Source: Gammaproteobacteria bacterium (GTDB taxonomy: Bacteria; Pseudomonadota; Gammaproteobacteria; Arenicellales; DRJH01). From it: 12,654 bases of DNA. Below, one piece after another: positions 1 through 6,993 of the stretch. The notes beneath the pieces are model-generated. The model searched no databases. It saw nothing but the letters and a program-made list of their open reading frames with translations, and was not told where the DNA came from. Numbering within the stretch: the stretch's first letter is position 1; each line of letters starts with the position of its first letter. A program made the position numbers and the translations under genes. The stretch lies in the NCBI GenBank assembly GCA_011052285.1, contig DRJH01000211.1, positions 1 through 12,654 on the forward strand, given 5' to 3'.

Positions 1-883
1 CCAGCAGGGCGAGTCCGTAGGCTTCATTGATACCGGGCCACAAATAAAGATCACTTGCTGTCAATATTTCCAGTACCGTCTCGTGTTCACACTGGCCCAG
101 CCAGCAACAGCGTTGATCGATATCCACAAATAGGGATTTTACTTGATCACGACACTTACCATCACCGATGACCAATAATCGCCAGGGCAGATCAAGCAAA
201 GACCGCAAGCTATGTGCCAACATTCGATAGGAAGAGAATTTATCACCAGGGCGCATCATGGCAGTACAAACCAACCAGAAGGAGCCCGGATCAATCCCTT
301 GTTCAAACGTCAGTTGGCGACGTAGTTTGTTCCGTTCTTTTGGATCTGGCAAGGGGCCAAGGTCCATAAACGGCGCCAGGTTCAGGCTACTGGCCCGCGC
401 TCCCAACAGCGGTGTTACACAAGTTTCATCATCCGGGTTCAAATGCACCACCAGATCCGTCCGCAACAGGGCGTGTGCTACCGCTTGATGACCACTGGCC
501 CAGTTTCCATCTACTTGCTTGGGGGCTAAAGAGGCTTCAGCAACAATATAGGGGATTTGCAGGGCCTGCGCAACCTGCGGGCCGATCCAGTCCGGGGCCT
601 TGTGATATAAATGATAGGTGAACCAAAAATCGGGAGCATCGCCGGTACGCACATAGTGGCGCAACAGACGGCCCGCCAGCGCCTGGCCCAAGTGGTGGAT
701 ACGTGACTGACGTAGTGGATCGCCAACGTGATCATAGCTACGAAAACGACTGGCCAGGACGACGTCATAATCGGCCAACTGCAAAGCCTGCATCAACAAG
801 GCAGCCATCCGCCGATCCCCTGAAGGGTGGCTATGATCCGGTGCTTTCAGTGGGGCATAAAAAGTCAATCGAGATCGTTTCAT
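1..883 (-). CDS. GT4-type glycosyltransferase, 3' end cut by window edge
   Basis: An open reading frame of 294 codons runs from ATG at 883 to the window edge without a stop; the C-terminus lies outside. The N-terminus (MKRSRLTFYAPLKAP, then PSGDRRMA) is the usual start of a GT-B, family GT4 glycosyltransferase. Later come a Rossmann-type stretch LLVIGDG, then WLGQCEHETV and, at the cut end, the acceptor/donor loop LWPGINEAYGLALL, which holds the first Glu of the EX7E motif. It probably transfers a sugar from a nucleotide sugar to a polysaccharide or lipid-linked acceptor at the cytoplasmic face; the substrate cannot be read from the sequence. Its ATG overlaps the stop of the upstream glycosyltransferase (ATGA at 883-880) and has no clear ribosome binding site of its own, so translational coupling is likely. 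Confidence 0.85.
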   Translation of the reverse strand, partial: MKRSRLTFYAPLKAPDHSHPSGDRRMAALLMQALQLADYDVVLASRFRSYDHVGDPLRQSRIHHLGQALAGRLLRHYVRTGDAPDFWFTYHLYHKAPDWIGPQVAQALQIPYIVAEASLAPKQVDGNWASGHQAVAHALLRTDLVVHLNPDDETCVTPLLGARASSLNLAPFMDLGPLPDPKERNKLRRQLTFEQGIDPGSFWLVCTAMMRPGDKFSSYRMLAHSLRSLLDLPWRLLVIGDGKCRDQVKSLFVDIDQRCCWLGQCEHETVLEILTASDLYLWPGINEAYGLALL

Positions 884-2142
884 GGGTTATCAGCAAGCCC
901 AAAAAGATGGGCCAGCTCGGTAACTCCACGTTCCATGCTGAAGTGTTGCAGAACTCGCTGCTGCCCTTTGTGGCCCAGACGCTGGCGCAGTTCAGGGTCC
1001 TGCAATAACTGTATGATGGCTGCAGTCAGTGCCTGAACATCATCGGCAGCGACCAGCAAACCGGTATCCGGGTGCTTGACCAGTTCCGGGATTCCGGATA
1101 TATCGGTTGCAATAACGGCCAGGCCCTGACTCTGTGCCTCCATTAATACATTGGGCAAACCATCACGGTCGCCATCTGCGGTGATACGGCTGGGCAGGAT
1201 GAAAATGTCCGCATCCTGCAAAGCTTGCAGTACCCGGTGTTGTGGCTGTGGACCCAACCATTGTAATCGTGCCTGCAGGTTTTTCTGCAGTGCCTGTTGC
1301 TTGAGCTGTGGCAGTAATGGCCCATCACCGATGTGAACAAACCGCCACGAAAATTCTGGTGGCAGCATGGCCAGAGCATCCAGCAGAATGTCATAGCCTT
1401 TTTTGGGAACTGCGCGACCCACGGAAAGCAGCGTAACCTCGCACGTTTTGTGCGCAGTCGATGCCACCGGAGGAAACCGATTAAAGTCGAGACCATGGTA
1501 GACCAAGGTAATTTTTTGCCGGTTTGATGCCAAATTATGTAGGTGCTGCAAATTGACCTGGGTGCAGGTCACCGCCCAACTGCAAGCGTCAAGTTTCTCC
1601 TTTTTCTCCCAGTCGGACAGCGTCCAGATATCCTTGGCATGGGCGGACACACTCCAGCTGCAATCCCGCAGCAGAGCACAGTAGCGGGCCACCGAAGCCG
1701 GAGTGTGCAGAAAATGGGCGTGGATATGACGGATTGATGCAGGCAATTCATGGTTCAGTACCAGTGCTTGACCGAATCGGCGCCAACGGTTGCGGTTGTT
1801 ATCCCTGCGAAGATCACTCCGGAACAGGCGTAGTAGGCGAAAAAGTTGTGGCCAGTGCCGGGGGCTGAGTAGCGCACGCAATACCCTGAGCGGCTCATCT
1901 TTTAGATATTCCGGCAAATACAAGACTGGCAGGATGATTTCCTCGTGAACGGCATGATGTGCCAAGTCTGTGGGGTGGCGGAGCGAAACCAGAATGGCCT
2001 TGAGCCCGCGCTGCTGCAGGGACAATATTTCCTGGGCGATAAAGGTCTCAGACAACCTGGGATAGCCCTTGAGCACGATCGCGGTATCATATCCATGTGC
2101 TAGGTCAACAGCAGCTTGAGTATTTATGATATAACTCTGCAT
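880..2142 (-). CDS. GT4-type glycosyltransferase (WcaL/EpsE-like)
   Basis: From ATG at 2142 this gives 420 residues. That start is preferred because GGGAG lies just upstream; an ATG at 2172 would add ten residues (430 total) but overlaps the start of the divergent ABC gene. The N-terminus carries GYPRLSETFIAQEI, characteristic of exopolysaccharide and colanic-acid GT4 enzymes. It is followed by HIHAHFLHTPASVA, SVSAHAKDIW, GLDFNRF, LLSVGRAVPKKGYD (start of the donor-binding half), HIGDGP and the donor loop DGLPNVLMEA. The first acidic residue of the usual EX7E pair is Asp (D337 and E345, counted from 2172), a conservative change. The probable role is cytoplasmic sugar transfer during assembly of a surface polysaccharide. 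It overlaps the next glycosyltransferase by 4 bp, so the two form an operon. Confidence 0.9.
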   Translation of the reverse strand: MQSYIINTQAAVDLAHGYDTAIVLKGYPRLSETFIAQEILSLQQRGLKAILVSLRHPTDLAHHAVHEEIILPVLYLPEYLKDEPLRVLRALLSPRHWPQLFRLLRLFRSDLRRDNNRNRWRRFGQALVLNHELPASIRHIHAHFLHTPASVARYCALLRDCSWSVSAHAKDIWTLSDWEKKEKLDACSWAVTCTQVNLQHLHNLASNRQKITLVYHGLDFNRFPPVASTAHKTCEVTLLSVGRAVPKKGYDILLDALAMLPPEFSWRFVHIGDGPLLPQLKQQALQKNLQARLQWLGPQPQHRVLQALQDADIFILPSRITADGDRDGLPNVLMEAQSQGLAVIATDISGIPELVKHPDTGLLVAADDVQALTAAIIQLLQDPELRQRLGHKGQQRVLQHFSMERGVTELAHLFGLADNP

Positions 2143-2170
2143 CACATCTCCCGATTGCCACCGGCCCCGC

Positions 2171-4819
2171 ATGGAACGCTCGATCTTTCGCTACATACTC
2201 AAGCATACCCGCAAAAAACAGATCTTTTTACTGTTGCTGACAGCGGCGTCTATGCCCTTCATCTATGTTTCGTTGGAAATCCCCAAGATGATCATCAATG
2301 GCGCGATCGGTGGTGCCGATGTGCCGGAGCAATTACTGGGCTATCCGATCAACCAGATCAGCTATTTGTTTGTCCTCAGCGGTCTGTTCCTGTTATTGGT
2401 GGTATTCAACGGCGCCATGAAGTATATCCTCAATGTCTATCGTGGTGTGCTGGGTGAGCGCATGTTGCGACGCTTTCGTTACGAACTTTATTCACGGATC
2501 TTGCGTTTTCCCCTGCCTTATTTCAAGCAGGTCTCACAGGCCGAAATCATTCCCATGATCACCACCGAGACCGAACCGCTCGGTGGTTTCATCGGTGAAG
2601 CCTTTGCTCTGCCAGCTTTTCAAGGTGGTCTGCTGATTACTTATCTATGGTTTATTATCAATCAGGACTGGTTGTTGGGCTTGATGGCAATTGCCTTCTA
2701 TCCTCCACAAATGTGGCTGATTCCAAAACTGCAGCGCAAGGTCAACGCCCTGGCCAAACAGCGAGTCATGAATGTCCGGGTGTTGTCGGACCGGGTTGGA
2801 GAATCGATTGCCGGTATTCAGGAAATACACAGCCACGGCACAGGTCGCTTTGAACGGGCCCGGCTTGCGGATCGATTGGGGCGTATTTTTACGATTCGCT
2901 ATGATTTGTATCGACGCAAGTTCTTCATCAAATTTTTGAACAATTTTATCGCCCAGTTAACACCTTTTTTCTTCTATTCGGTGGGCGGTTACTTTGTTAT
3001 AAAAGGCAATTTGTCACTCGGCGGACTAGTTGCGGTATTGTCGGCCTATAAGGACATCGCCTCACCCTGGAAAGAGCTGCTCAAATATTATCAAACCAAG
3101 GAAGATATCCGGGTAAAATACCAGCAGATTATCGAACAGTTTGATCCGAGCCGACTGCTGAATCGTGAACTGGCCGAAGGTGAGCCGCAAGCATTGCCGC
3201 GCTTTCGCCATCAGCTGGTGGCTACCAACCTGAGCTTTTCCGAGGATAACTACCTCAAGCCCGTCGATGGAGCGAGTTTTGATCTCAACCTTGCGCTGCA
3301 CACCGCAATTGTCGGCTTAGCCGGCAGTGGCAAAGTGGAGATCTCCCAATTGATGGCCCGCTTGCTGCGACCTACCGGTGGGCGAATCCGGGTCGACAAA
3401 CAAGCACTAGAGGCTCTCCCTGAAGCGGCCACCGGGCACGTTCTTAGCTATGTTGATGCCGATGCCCATATCTTTACCGGCTCGATATTTGACAACCTGG
3501 TCTACGGCCTCAAGTTTCAGCCGGTGGGTGATGAGCTGGGTGAAGACAAGGTTGATCCAGAGATTCCCAACCGCCTGGAAGAGGCGCAGATGTCAGGAAA
3601 CAGTAGCGATAATCCTGATGTTGACTGGATCGACCTGGCCCAGGCTGGTGTCGATGATCATGCAGCCTTATTGCAAAAAATTCTTGATCTGTTGCCGGTA
3701 ACTGAGCTGGGGTTCGAGATCTACCAGATCGGTTTGGATTCGAGAATACATTCGGGTCAGCAGCCGGAGCTGGCCAGCCAGGTGCTCGAAGCCCGAAAAG
3801 CGTTACGTGGTCAGCTGTCTGAGGAAAAATACCAGCACTTGGTAGAGTCATTCGATAGTGCCCGCTATAACACAAATTTAAGTGTCGCGGAAAATCTGGT
3901 CTTCGGTCATCCCTGTGGTAAGGGCTGCATCGATATGGAACAGATGCCATCGAATAGGCTGGTCATGCAAGCCCTGGAGCAGGCTCAGCTACTGGATGAT
4001 TTTCTAACCATTGGCTATCGCCTCGCAGAAATTATGCTGGATTTATTTCAGGATGTAGCGCCAGAAAGTGAGTTGTTCAGCCGCTTCAGTTTCATCAATG
4101 CTGAGGACTTACCACTATTTTCAAGCATTATCAAACGAAACCAGGTAGACACGGCACATGAAATCGATAAAGAAGACCGGCAGATGTTGTTGTCTTTGCC
4201 ATTCAAACTCGTAGTGGCGCGGCACCGCCTGGGCCTGATCGATGAAGACATGCAAAATCGTCTGTTGGATGCCCGAGCGATTTTACAGCAATTGGTGAAC
4301 AGCGATGTCAATGCCGAAATTACTATTTATGATGCCAGAGAATTTAATTCAGCACTGACCATCCGTGACAATATCCTGTTTGGCAGACTGGCTTATGGAC
4401 AGGCTAATGCCCGTAAACTTGTCGATGAGCTAATGTCTGATACCATTCGAACCATGAGCTTGCGAACACGCATTATCGAAGTGGGTTTGGACTATCATGT
4501 CGGTACGTTCGGGGCCAGATTGTCTAACGGAGCCCGCCAGAAGCTGGCCCTGACCCGGTGTTTATTGAAAAATCCGGATTTGTTGATTATTAACAATGCC
4601 ATCGATTCCCTGGATTCCGCTGCCGAGCGTCGGGTCCTGCGTAATTTGCGTAAATACCGTAGCGGTACCAGCCTGGTATGGGTCCTGGATCGTCCTGAAC
4701 TGGCCATGGAATTCACCCAGTTACTAGTGGTGGAAGGCGGCAAGGTGGTTGAACAGGGCACGCCCACAGCCTTGCAGCAGCGTGGCGGTAGTTTCGGTGC
4801 AATGCTGGACAATCAGTAA
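2171..4819 (+). CDS. Large ABC exporter-like protein with degenerate ATPase motifs and an inserted repeat region
   Basis: 882 residues. Residues 1-310 form an exporter-type transmembrane domain: hydrophobic stretches near 17-35, 63-80, 150-185 and 260-292, with EIHSHGTGRFERAR as the coupling region. Residues about 345-870 form a nucleotide-binding domain. Walker A is GLAGSGKVE (382-390), with Val where Ser/Thr should bind magnesium. The signature is LSNGA (784-788). The Walker B site reads LLIINNA (804-810), with Asn-Asn where Asp-Glu is expected. The H-loop position is Asp840 (WVLDRPE). Walker A and the signature are about 400 residues apart, against roughly 100-130 in ordinary ABC proteins, because of an insertion at about 447-729. 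Half-size exporters are normally 570-620 residues. Transport by ATP hydrolysis is therefore doubtful; a structural or regulatory role, or a heteromeric partner, is possible. The substrate is unknown; neighbours suggest glycan or lipid export. ATG 2171 fits the conserved-looking start MERSIFRYIL, although its ribosome binding site is weak. Confidence 0.88.
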   Translation: MERSIFRYILKHTRKKQIFLLLLTAASMPFIYVSLEIPKMIINGAIGGADVPEQLLGYPINQISYLFVLSGLFLLLVVFNGAMKYILNVYRGVLGERMLRRFRYELYSRILRFPLPYFKQVSQAEIIPMITTETEPLGGFIGEAFALPAFQGGLLITYLWFIINQDWLLGLMAIAFYPPQMWLIPKLQRKVNALAKQRVMNVRVLSDRVGESIAGIQEIHSHGTGRFERARLADRLGRIFTIRYDLYRRKFFIKFLNNFIAQLTPFFFYSVGGYFVIKGNLSLGGLVAVLSAYKDIASPWKELLKYYQTKEDIRVKYQQIIEQFDPSRLLNRELAEGEPQALPRFRHQLVATNLSFSEDNYLKPVDGASFDLNLALHTAIVGLAGSGKVEISQLMARLLRPTGGRIRVDKQALEALPEAATGHVLSYVDADAHIFTGSIFDNLVYGLKFQPVGDELGEDKVDPEIPNRLEEAQMSGNSSDNPDVDWIDLAQAGVDDHAALLQKILDLLPVTELGFEIYQIGLDSRIHSGQQPELASQVLEARKALRGQLSEEKYQHLVESFDSARYNTNLSVAENLVFGHPCGKGCIDMEQMPSNRLVMQALEQAQLLDDFLTIGYRLAEIMLDLFQDVAPESELFSRFSFINAEDLPLFSSIIKRNQVDTAHEIDKEDRQMLLSLPFKLVVARHRLGLIDEDMQNRLLDARAILQQLVNSDVNAEITIYDAREFNSALTIRDNILFGRLAYGQANARKLVDELMSDTIRTMSLRTRIIEVGLDYHVGTFGARLSNGARQKLALTRCLLKNPDLLIINNAIDSLDSAAERRVLRNLRKYRSGTSLVWVLDRPELAMEFTQLLVVEGGKVVEQGTPTALQQRGGSFGAMLDNQ

Positions 4820-4852
4820 TGAATTGGCAGTCGCTCCCAGCCGGAGTCTATC

Positions 4853-4909
4853 CTAAGGTAATTTCCTCATATCGAAGACACTATGAGATTCACTCCTGTA
4901 TTACCTTAG
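4853..4909. other. Long two-part stem-loop in the ABC/methyltransferase gap
   Basis: A perfect 10-bp inverted repeat (CTAAGGTAAT at 4853-4862 and ATTACCTTAG at 4900-4909) encloses a second, 6-bp one (CTCATA at 4866-4871 and TATGAG at 4882-4887). The inner loop is 10 nt and the internal loops are 3 and 12 nt. There is no T-tract, so an ordinary intrinsic terminator is unlikely. It sits 33 bp after the ABC stop and 37 bp before the methyltransferase GTG. It could be an mRNA processing or attenuation structure, or a dyad operator. I do not recognise a known riboswitch. Confidence 0.5.
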
Positions 4910-4946
4910 CGGGAGTCCACGATAGATTAACGGTAAGGGCCAGGCA

Positions 4947-5438
4947 GTGAGCCGTTTGGATCGAACTATTGCCCGCCTGCAGGCACAGAAATACAGCATC
5001 GAAGCAGCGGCAGCAGCACTGGAGAAAACCCCGGGGGTAATTTTCGAGCTGGGCCTGGGTAGTGGCCGTACATTTGATCATTTACGTACGATCTTCCCGG
5101 ATCGGCAGATCTTGGTTTTCGAACAGGCAGTGGATACTGCCCCATCGTATACGCCGACTGCAGAGCAACTGATTCTTGGTGAGATAACAACGACCCTGCA
5201 ACAAGCTGTGGAGCAATACACGGATAGCGTGGCCTTGATTCATGCCGACATCGGTGGGCCGGACCACCTGGCCAATGCTCAGCTGGCCAGAGCATTATCA
5301 CAACATTATCCCCGTCTGCTGGTCCACGGTGGATGGCTGATCGCGAACCGAGCTGAAGCGGTATTCGCTGGTAGCAGCCCCATCACACTACCGAACGAGG
5401 TCGCCGCCGATCACTGTTATTTATTCAGGAGAACGTGA
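4947..5438 (+). CDS. Class I SAM-dependent methyltransferase (PF12692 type), copy 1
   Basis: 163 residues, the usual length for the small PF12692 family (Methyltransf_17; a structural-genomics structure from Silicibacter pomeroyi belongs to it). Motif I is ELGLGSGRT (34-42), which binds S-adenosylmethionine. VFE at 57-59 supplies the acidic residue after strand 2, and LIHADIGG (97-104) is the family's conserved post-strand-4 motif. No signal peptide or membrane segment is visible, so it is probably cytoplasmic. The methyl acceptor is unknown. The start is GTG at 4947, preceded by AAGGG at 4935-4939 with 7-nt spacing. It is followed after one base by a paralogous gene, and it lies downstream of the ABC gene on the same strand, so it may modify the glycan or lipid handled by those neighbours; that link is inference. 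Confidence 0.85.
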   Translation: MSRLDRTIARLQAQKYSIEAAAAALEKTPGVIFELGLGSGRTFDHLRTIFPDRQILVFEQAVDTAPSYTPTAEQLILGEITTTLQQAVEQYTDSVALIHADIGGPDHLANAQLARALSQHYPRLLVHGGWLIANRAEAVFAGSSPITLPNEVAADHCYLFRRT

Positions 5439-5439
5439 A

Positions 5440-5949
5440 ATGCCACAATGGCCTACCGGAAGCCGCCTAGAGCGTATGATTCTACGCCTGACCGTGCAGC
5501 GTGATTGTCTGGATTTTGTCGCCAATCACCTCCTCACTGTACCGGGTGGGATCATCGAGCTGGGCTTGGGTAAGGGCCGCACCTATGATCATTTGCGCAA
5601 GTTGTTTCCCAGGCGCAAGATCCTGGCGTTCGACCGTGAGTTGCATGCCATGCCGGACTGCCTGCCTCCGGATAAGGACCTGGTGCTCGGCGAATTTACC
5701 GAAACCCTAGCCAATACCCTGGATTTATTACCGCAGCCTGCTGCTCTGATCCATGCTGACGTCGGTAGTGAAAAACGGGATCGGGATACCCAGTTGGTGG
5801 TGGGTCTTGCCCCCTTGGTCGTACCTATACTGCAGCCAGGAGGTATTCTACTCACTGATCGCCCGTGGCAATTACCACAGTGGCAAACATTAGCGCTACC
5901 GCTGAGCGAGGGAGGCTGGCCGTATTTTGGCTATCAAAAGCCCCGGTAA
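5440..5949 (+). CDS. Class I SAM-dependent methyltransferase (PF12692 type), copy 2
   Basis: 169 residues, clearly paralogous to the preceding gene. Shared blocks are ELGLGKGRTYDHLRKLFP (40-57; motif I, then the FDHLR/YDHLR helix), ILAFDRE (61-67), LVLGEFTETL (81-90) and LIHADVGS (103-110). Outside these blocks the two copies have diverged considerably, so the duplication is old or the genes have separate roles; a heterodimer is possible. ATG 5440 has an ideal ribosome binding site, AGGAGA at 5427-5432, inside the end of copy 1. Separation from copy 1 is a single base, so they are cotranscribed. A GC hairpin overlaps its stop codon. The acceptor substrate cannot be inferred from the sequence. 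Confidence 0.85.
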   Translation: MPQWPTGSRLERMILRLTVQRDCLDFVANHLLTVPGGIIELGLGKGRTYDHLRKLFPRRKILAFDRELHAMPDCLPPDKDLVLGEFTETLANTLDLLPQPAALIHADVGSEKRDRDTQLVVGLAPLVVPILQPGGILLTDRPWQLPQWQTLALPLSEGGWPYFGYQKPR

Positions 5950-5957
5950 CGGGGTTT
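5941..5957 (+). terminator. GC hairpin overlapping the methyltransferase stop codon
   Basis: CCCCG (5941-5945), loop GTAA, CGGGG (5950-5954), followed by only three T residues. It is preceded by AAAAG, so it could work on either strand. Its place at the end of the plus-strand operon fits a rho-independent terminator, although the T-tract is short. Confidence 0.45.
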
Positions 5958-5958
5958 C

Positions 5959-5988
5959 GGGTACAGGCGTATGCAGGAATACGTACCC
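5959..5988. other. Second hairpin directly after the terminator
   Basis: GGGTA (5959-5963) pairs with TACCC (5984-5988), and CGTAT (5968-5972) pairs with ATACG (5979-5983). A 4-nt bulge lies on one side and the loop is 6 nt. It may reinforce termination after 5949 or be a leftover of the insertion-sequence fragment that follows. Confidence 0.35.
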
Positions 5989-6014
5989 CACAATGTTGGT
6001 AGGACATAGGTGAC

Positions 6015-6345
6015 TCAGCAATCGTGAATGATCGTACCGCTATGCTGCGGGATAATACATGGTTGCAGCAGTCGCCTCGATGTCACGTTGTCGATGGAGT
6101 ACTTTCGGCGTGATATCACCCGCCGAATACACGTAAATCCAATGCTTGCACCACTCGACCGGCAATGAAGTCTCATCCACAGTGGTCGTATACGCCTGTA
6201 GCAGTTGCTGCCAGACCGGCACGTCCTGAAGTGCTTCGCTCGCGTGGATACCGCACAAAGCACATCCGGAAATGGTCCTGGCCTTAGTTTTGTCTCTGCT
6301 GTAGCTAAACTGCATGGAGCTAAGTTGGTACTGAAAGACAATCAC
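6015..6345 (-). pseudogene. IS66-family transposase (TnpC) fragment, frameshifted
   Basis: The frame starting at 6345 contains TVDETSLPVE, then HWIYVYSAGD, then VLHRQRDIEA. This is the IS66 transposase core pattern, with the DET containing the first catalytic Asp followed by the HW-x-H-V-x-S block. At about 6075-6055 the reading continues in the next frame as IIPQHSGTIIHDC, matching the family's conserved IIP...G...HDCW, where a TGA stop (6017-6015) stands in place of the Trp codon. Only about 110 residues survive of a protein usually around 500 residues long; the zinc-finger N-terminus, the later catalytic residues and the accessory orfs tnpA and tnpB are not seen. I found no terminal inverted repeats. 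It is a dead remnant that marks past transposition between the methyltransferase and two-component blocks. Confidence 0.7.
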
Positions 6346-6451
6346 CCTGGTTAGCGAGTCGATCTGCTCCTCGTCACAGGGCGTACAGACTTACTCAGGA
6401 AATCAGCCGTAATATATAGAATTATTATACTTTTTCCCTGAATTTCAGCCC
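6346..6451. other. Non-coding stretch before promoter A
   Basis: I see no convincing gene in this stretch. It may include decayed 5' sequence of the IS66 fragment, and it becomes AT-rich toward the promoter element. Confidence 0.4.
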
Positions 6452-6497
6452 CCTCATGGTTCCTTCATGATCATAACCTATAATAGAAAAATATAAT
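6452..6497 (+). promoter_or_regulatory. Conserved promoter element, copy A (direct repeat plus double -10)
   Basis: CCTCAT (6452-6457), N5, CTTCAT (6463-6468), N10 (GATCATAACC), TATAAT (6479-6484), a GAAAA-containing spacer, and a second TATAAT (6492-6497). The 11-bp period matches one helical turn, as in the direct-repeat boxes of PmrA/QseB-like OmpR-family activators, which lie over the -35 region. It points toward the short ORFs and the response regulator at 6994, so autoregulation is likely. Two further copies occur in this window. Confidence 0.7.
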
Positions 6498-6625
6498 TAT
6501 GACATTGATATCATTACCTCATTTTCGAGTTGCTACTATGTACTTTCAGTCCATAGTGGTTGAAATCATATATCTAAAAGATTACGTGGAAATTGAAATG
6601 AAATCTACAATTCGCAGCCTACAAC

Positions 6626-6817
6626 GTGGCACCATTAGAATTGATGCTAACTCAGGAGGGTCGTTGTCTGACCTATGGCGCATGTCGGCCACTGGCCTGC
6701 AAATTTTTTCCCATCGATCAACGGGATATTGATGAGGTGCAGCTGGCCGGGGGGCAATGTAGTTACCGATTTACAGGACAAGATTCGAAAGCGCGCCTTA
6801 TCTCGATAGAGAGGTGA
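6626..6817 (+). CDS. Short cysteine-containing ORF, possible YkgJ-like remnant
   Basis: 63 codons from GTG 6626, or 57 from the internal ATG 6644. I do not firmly recognise it. The block GRCLTYGACRPLACKFFPID resembles the C-x2-Y-x2-RP-x2-C-x-x-FP pattern of YkgJ-type metal-binding proteins, but with one extra residue and without the earlier cysteine cluster. It may therefore be a fragment or a coincidence. It ends 4 nt before the 27-residue ORF, whose ribosome binding site lies in its last codons. A different frame (ATG 6598 to stop 6732) overlaps it and shows no recognisable motif. Real expression is uncertain. Confidence 0.25.
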   Translation: MAPLELMLTQEGRCLTYGACRPLACKFFPIDQRDIDEVQLAGGQCSYRFTGQDSKARLISIER

Positions 6818-6821
6818 CACT

Positions 6822-6905
6822 ATGCTGCGTCAATTTATTGTTACCCTGATGGACTCCATCAGCCAATGGGTCTACACGGGCATAGTTTCGCTCGTGGCCA
6901 TATAA
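6822..6905 (+). CDS. 27-residue hydrophobic microprotein upstream of the two-component genes
   Basis: ATG 6822 to TAA 6903-6905 encodes MLRQFIVTLMDSIS followed by QWVYTGIVSLVAI, which could form one transmembrane helix. GAGAGG, 7 nt upstream, is a strong ribosome binding site. The ORF lies between promoter A and the response regulator, on the same strand, so it would be the first or second product of that transcript. Small membrane proteins that modulate sensor kinases are known in other bacteria (MgrB on PhoQ, for example). Such a role here is inference from position only; I do not recognise a family. Confidence 0.4.
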   Translation: MLRQFIVTLMDSISQWVYTGIVSLVAI

Positions 6906-6993
6906 TAAGGACGATCAATAATAGGCAAAAATTGCTAGAGCCAGGTACCACTTATTATGGTCAAAATAAATTGTTAATGGGAATCGAGGATAG

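Noticed and set aside
703..1008. A 101-codon open frame on the plus strand
   Set aside because: It is antisense to the coupled glycosyltransferase genes, whose protein motifs are clear.
3510..3950. A 146-codon open frame on the minus strand
   Set aside because: It lies wholly inside the ABC gene in an antisense frame, shows low-complexity codon-shadow composition, and has no family motif.
4820..4946. A SAM-sensing riboswitch in front of the methyltransferases
   Set aside because: The nested stem-loop does not match any SAM or SAH riboswitch layout that I know.
6902..6958. An 8-bp inverted repeat (ATAATAAG and CTTATTAT) before the response regulator
   Set aside because: It is AT-only apart from one pair and has a 41-nt spacer; chance is likely in this AT-rich stretch.
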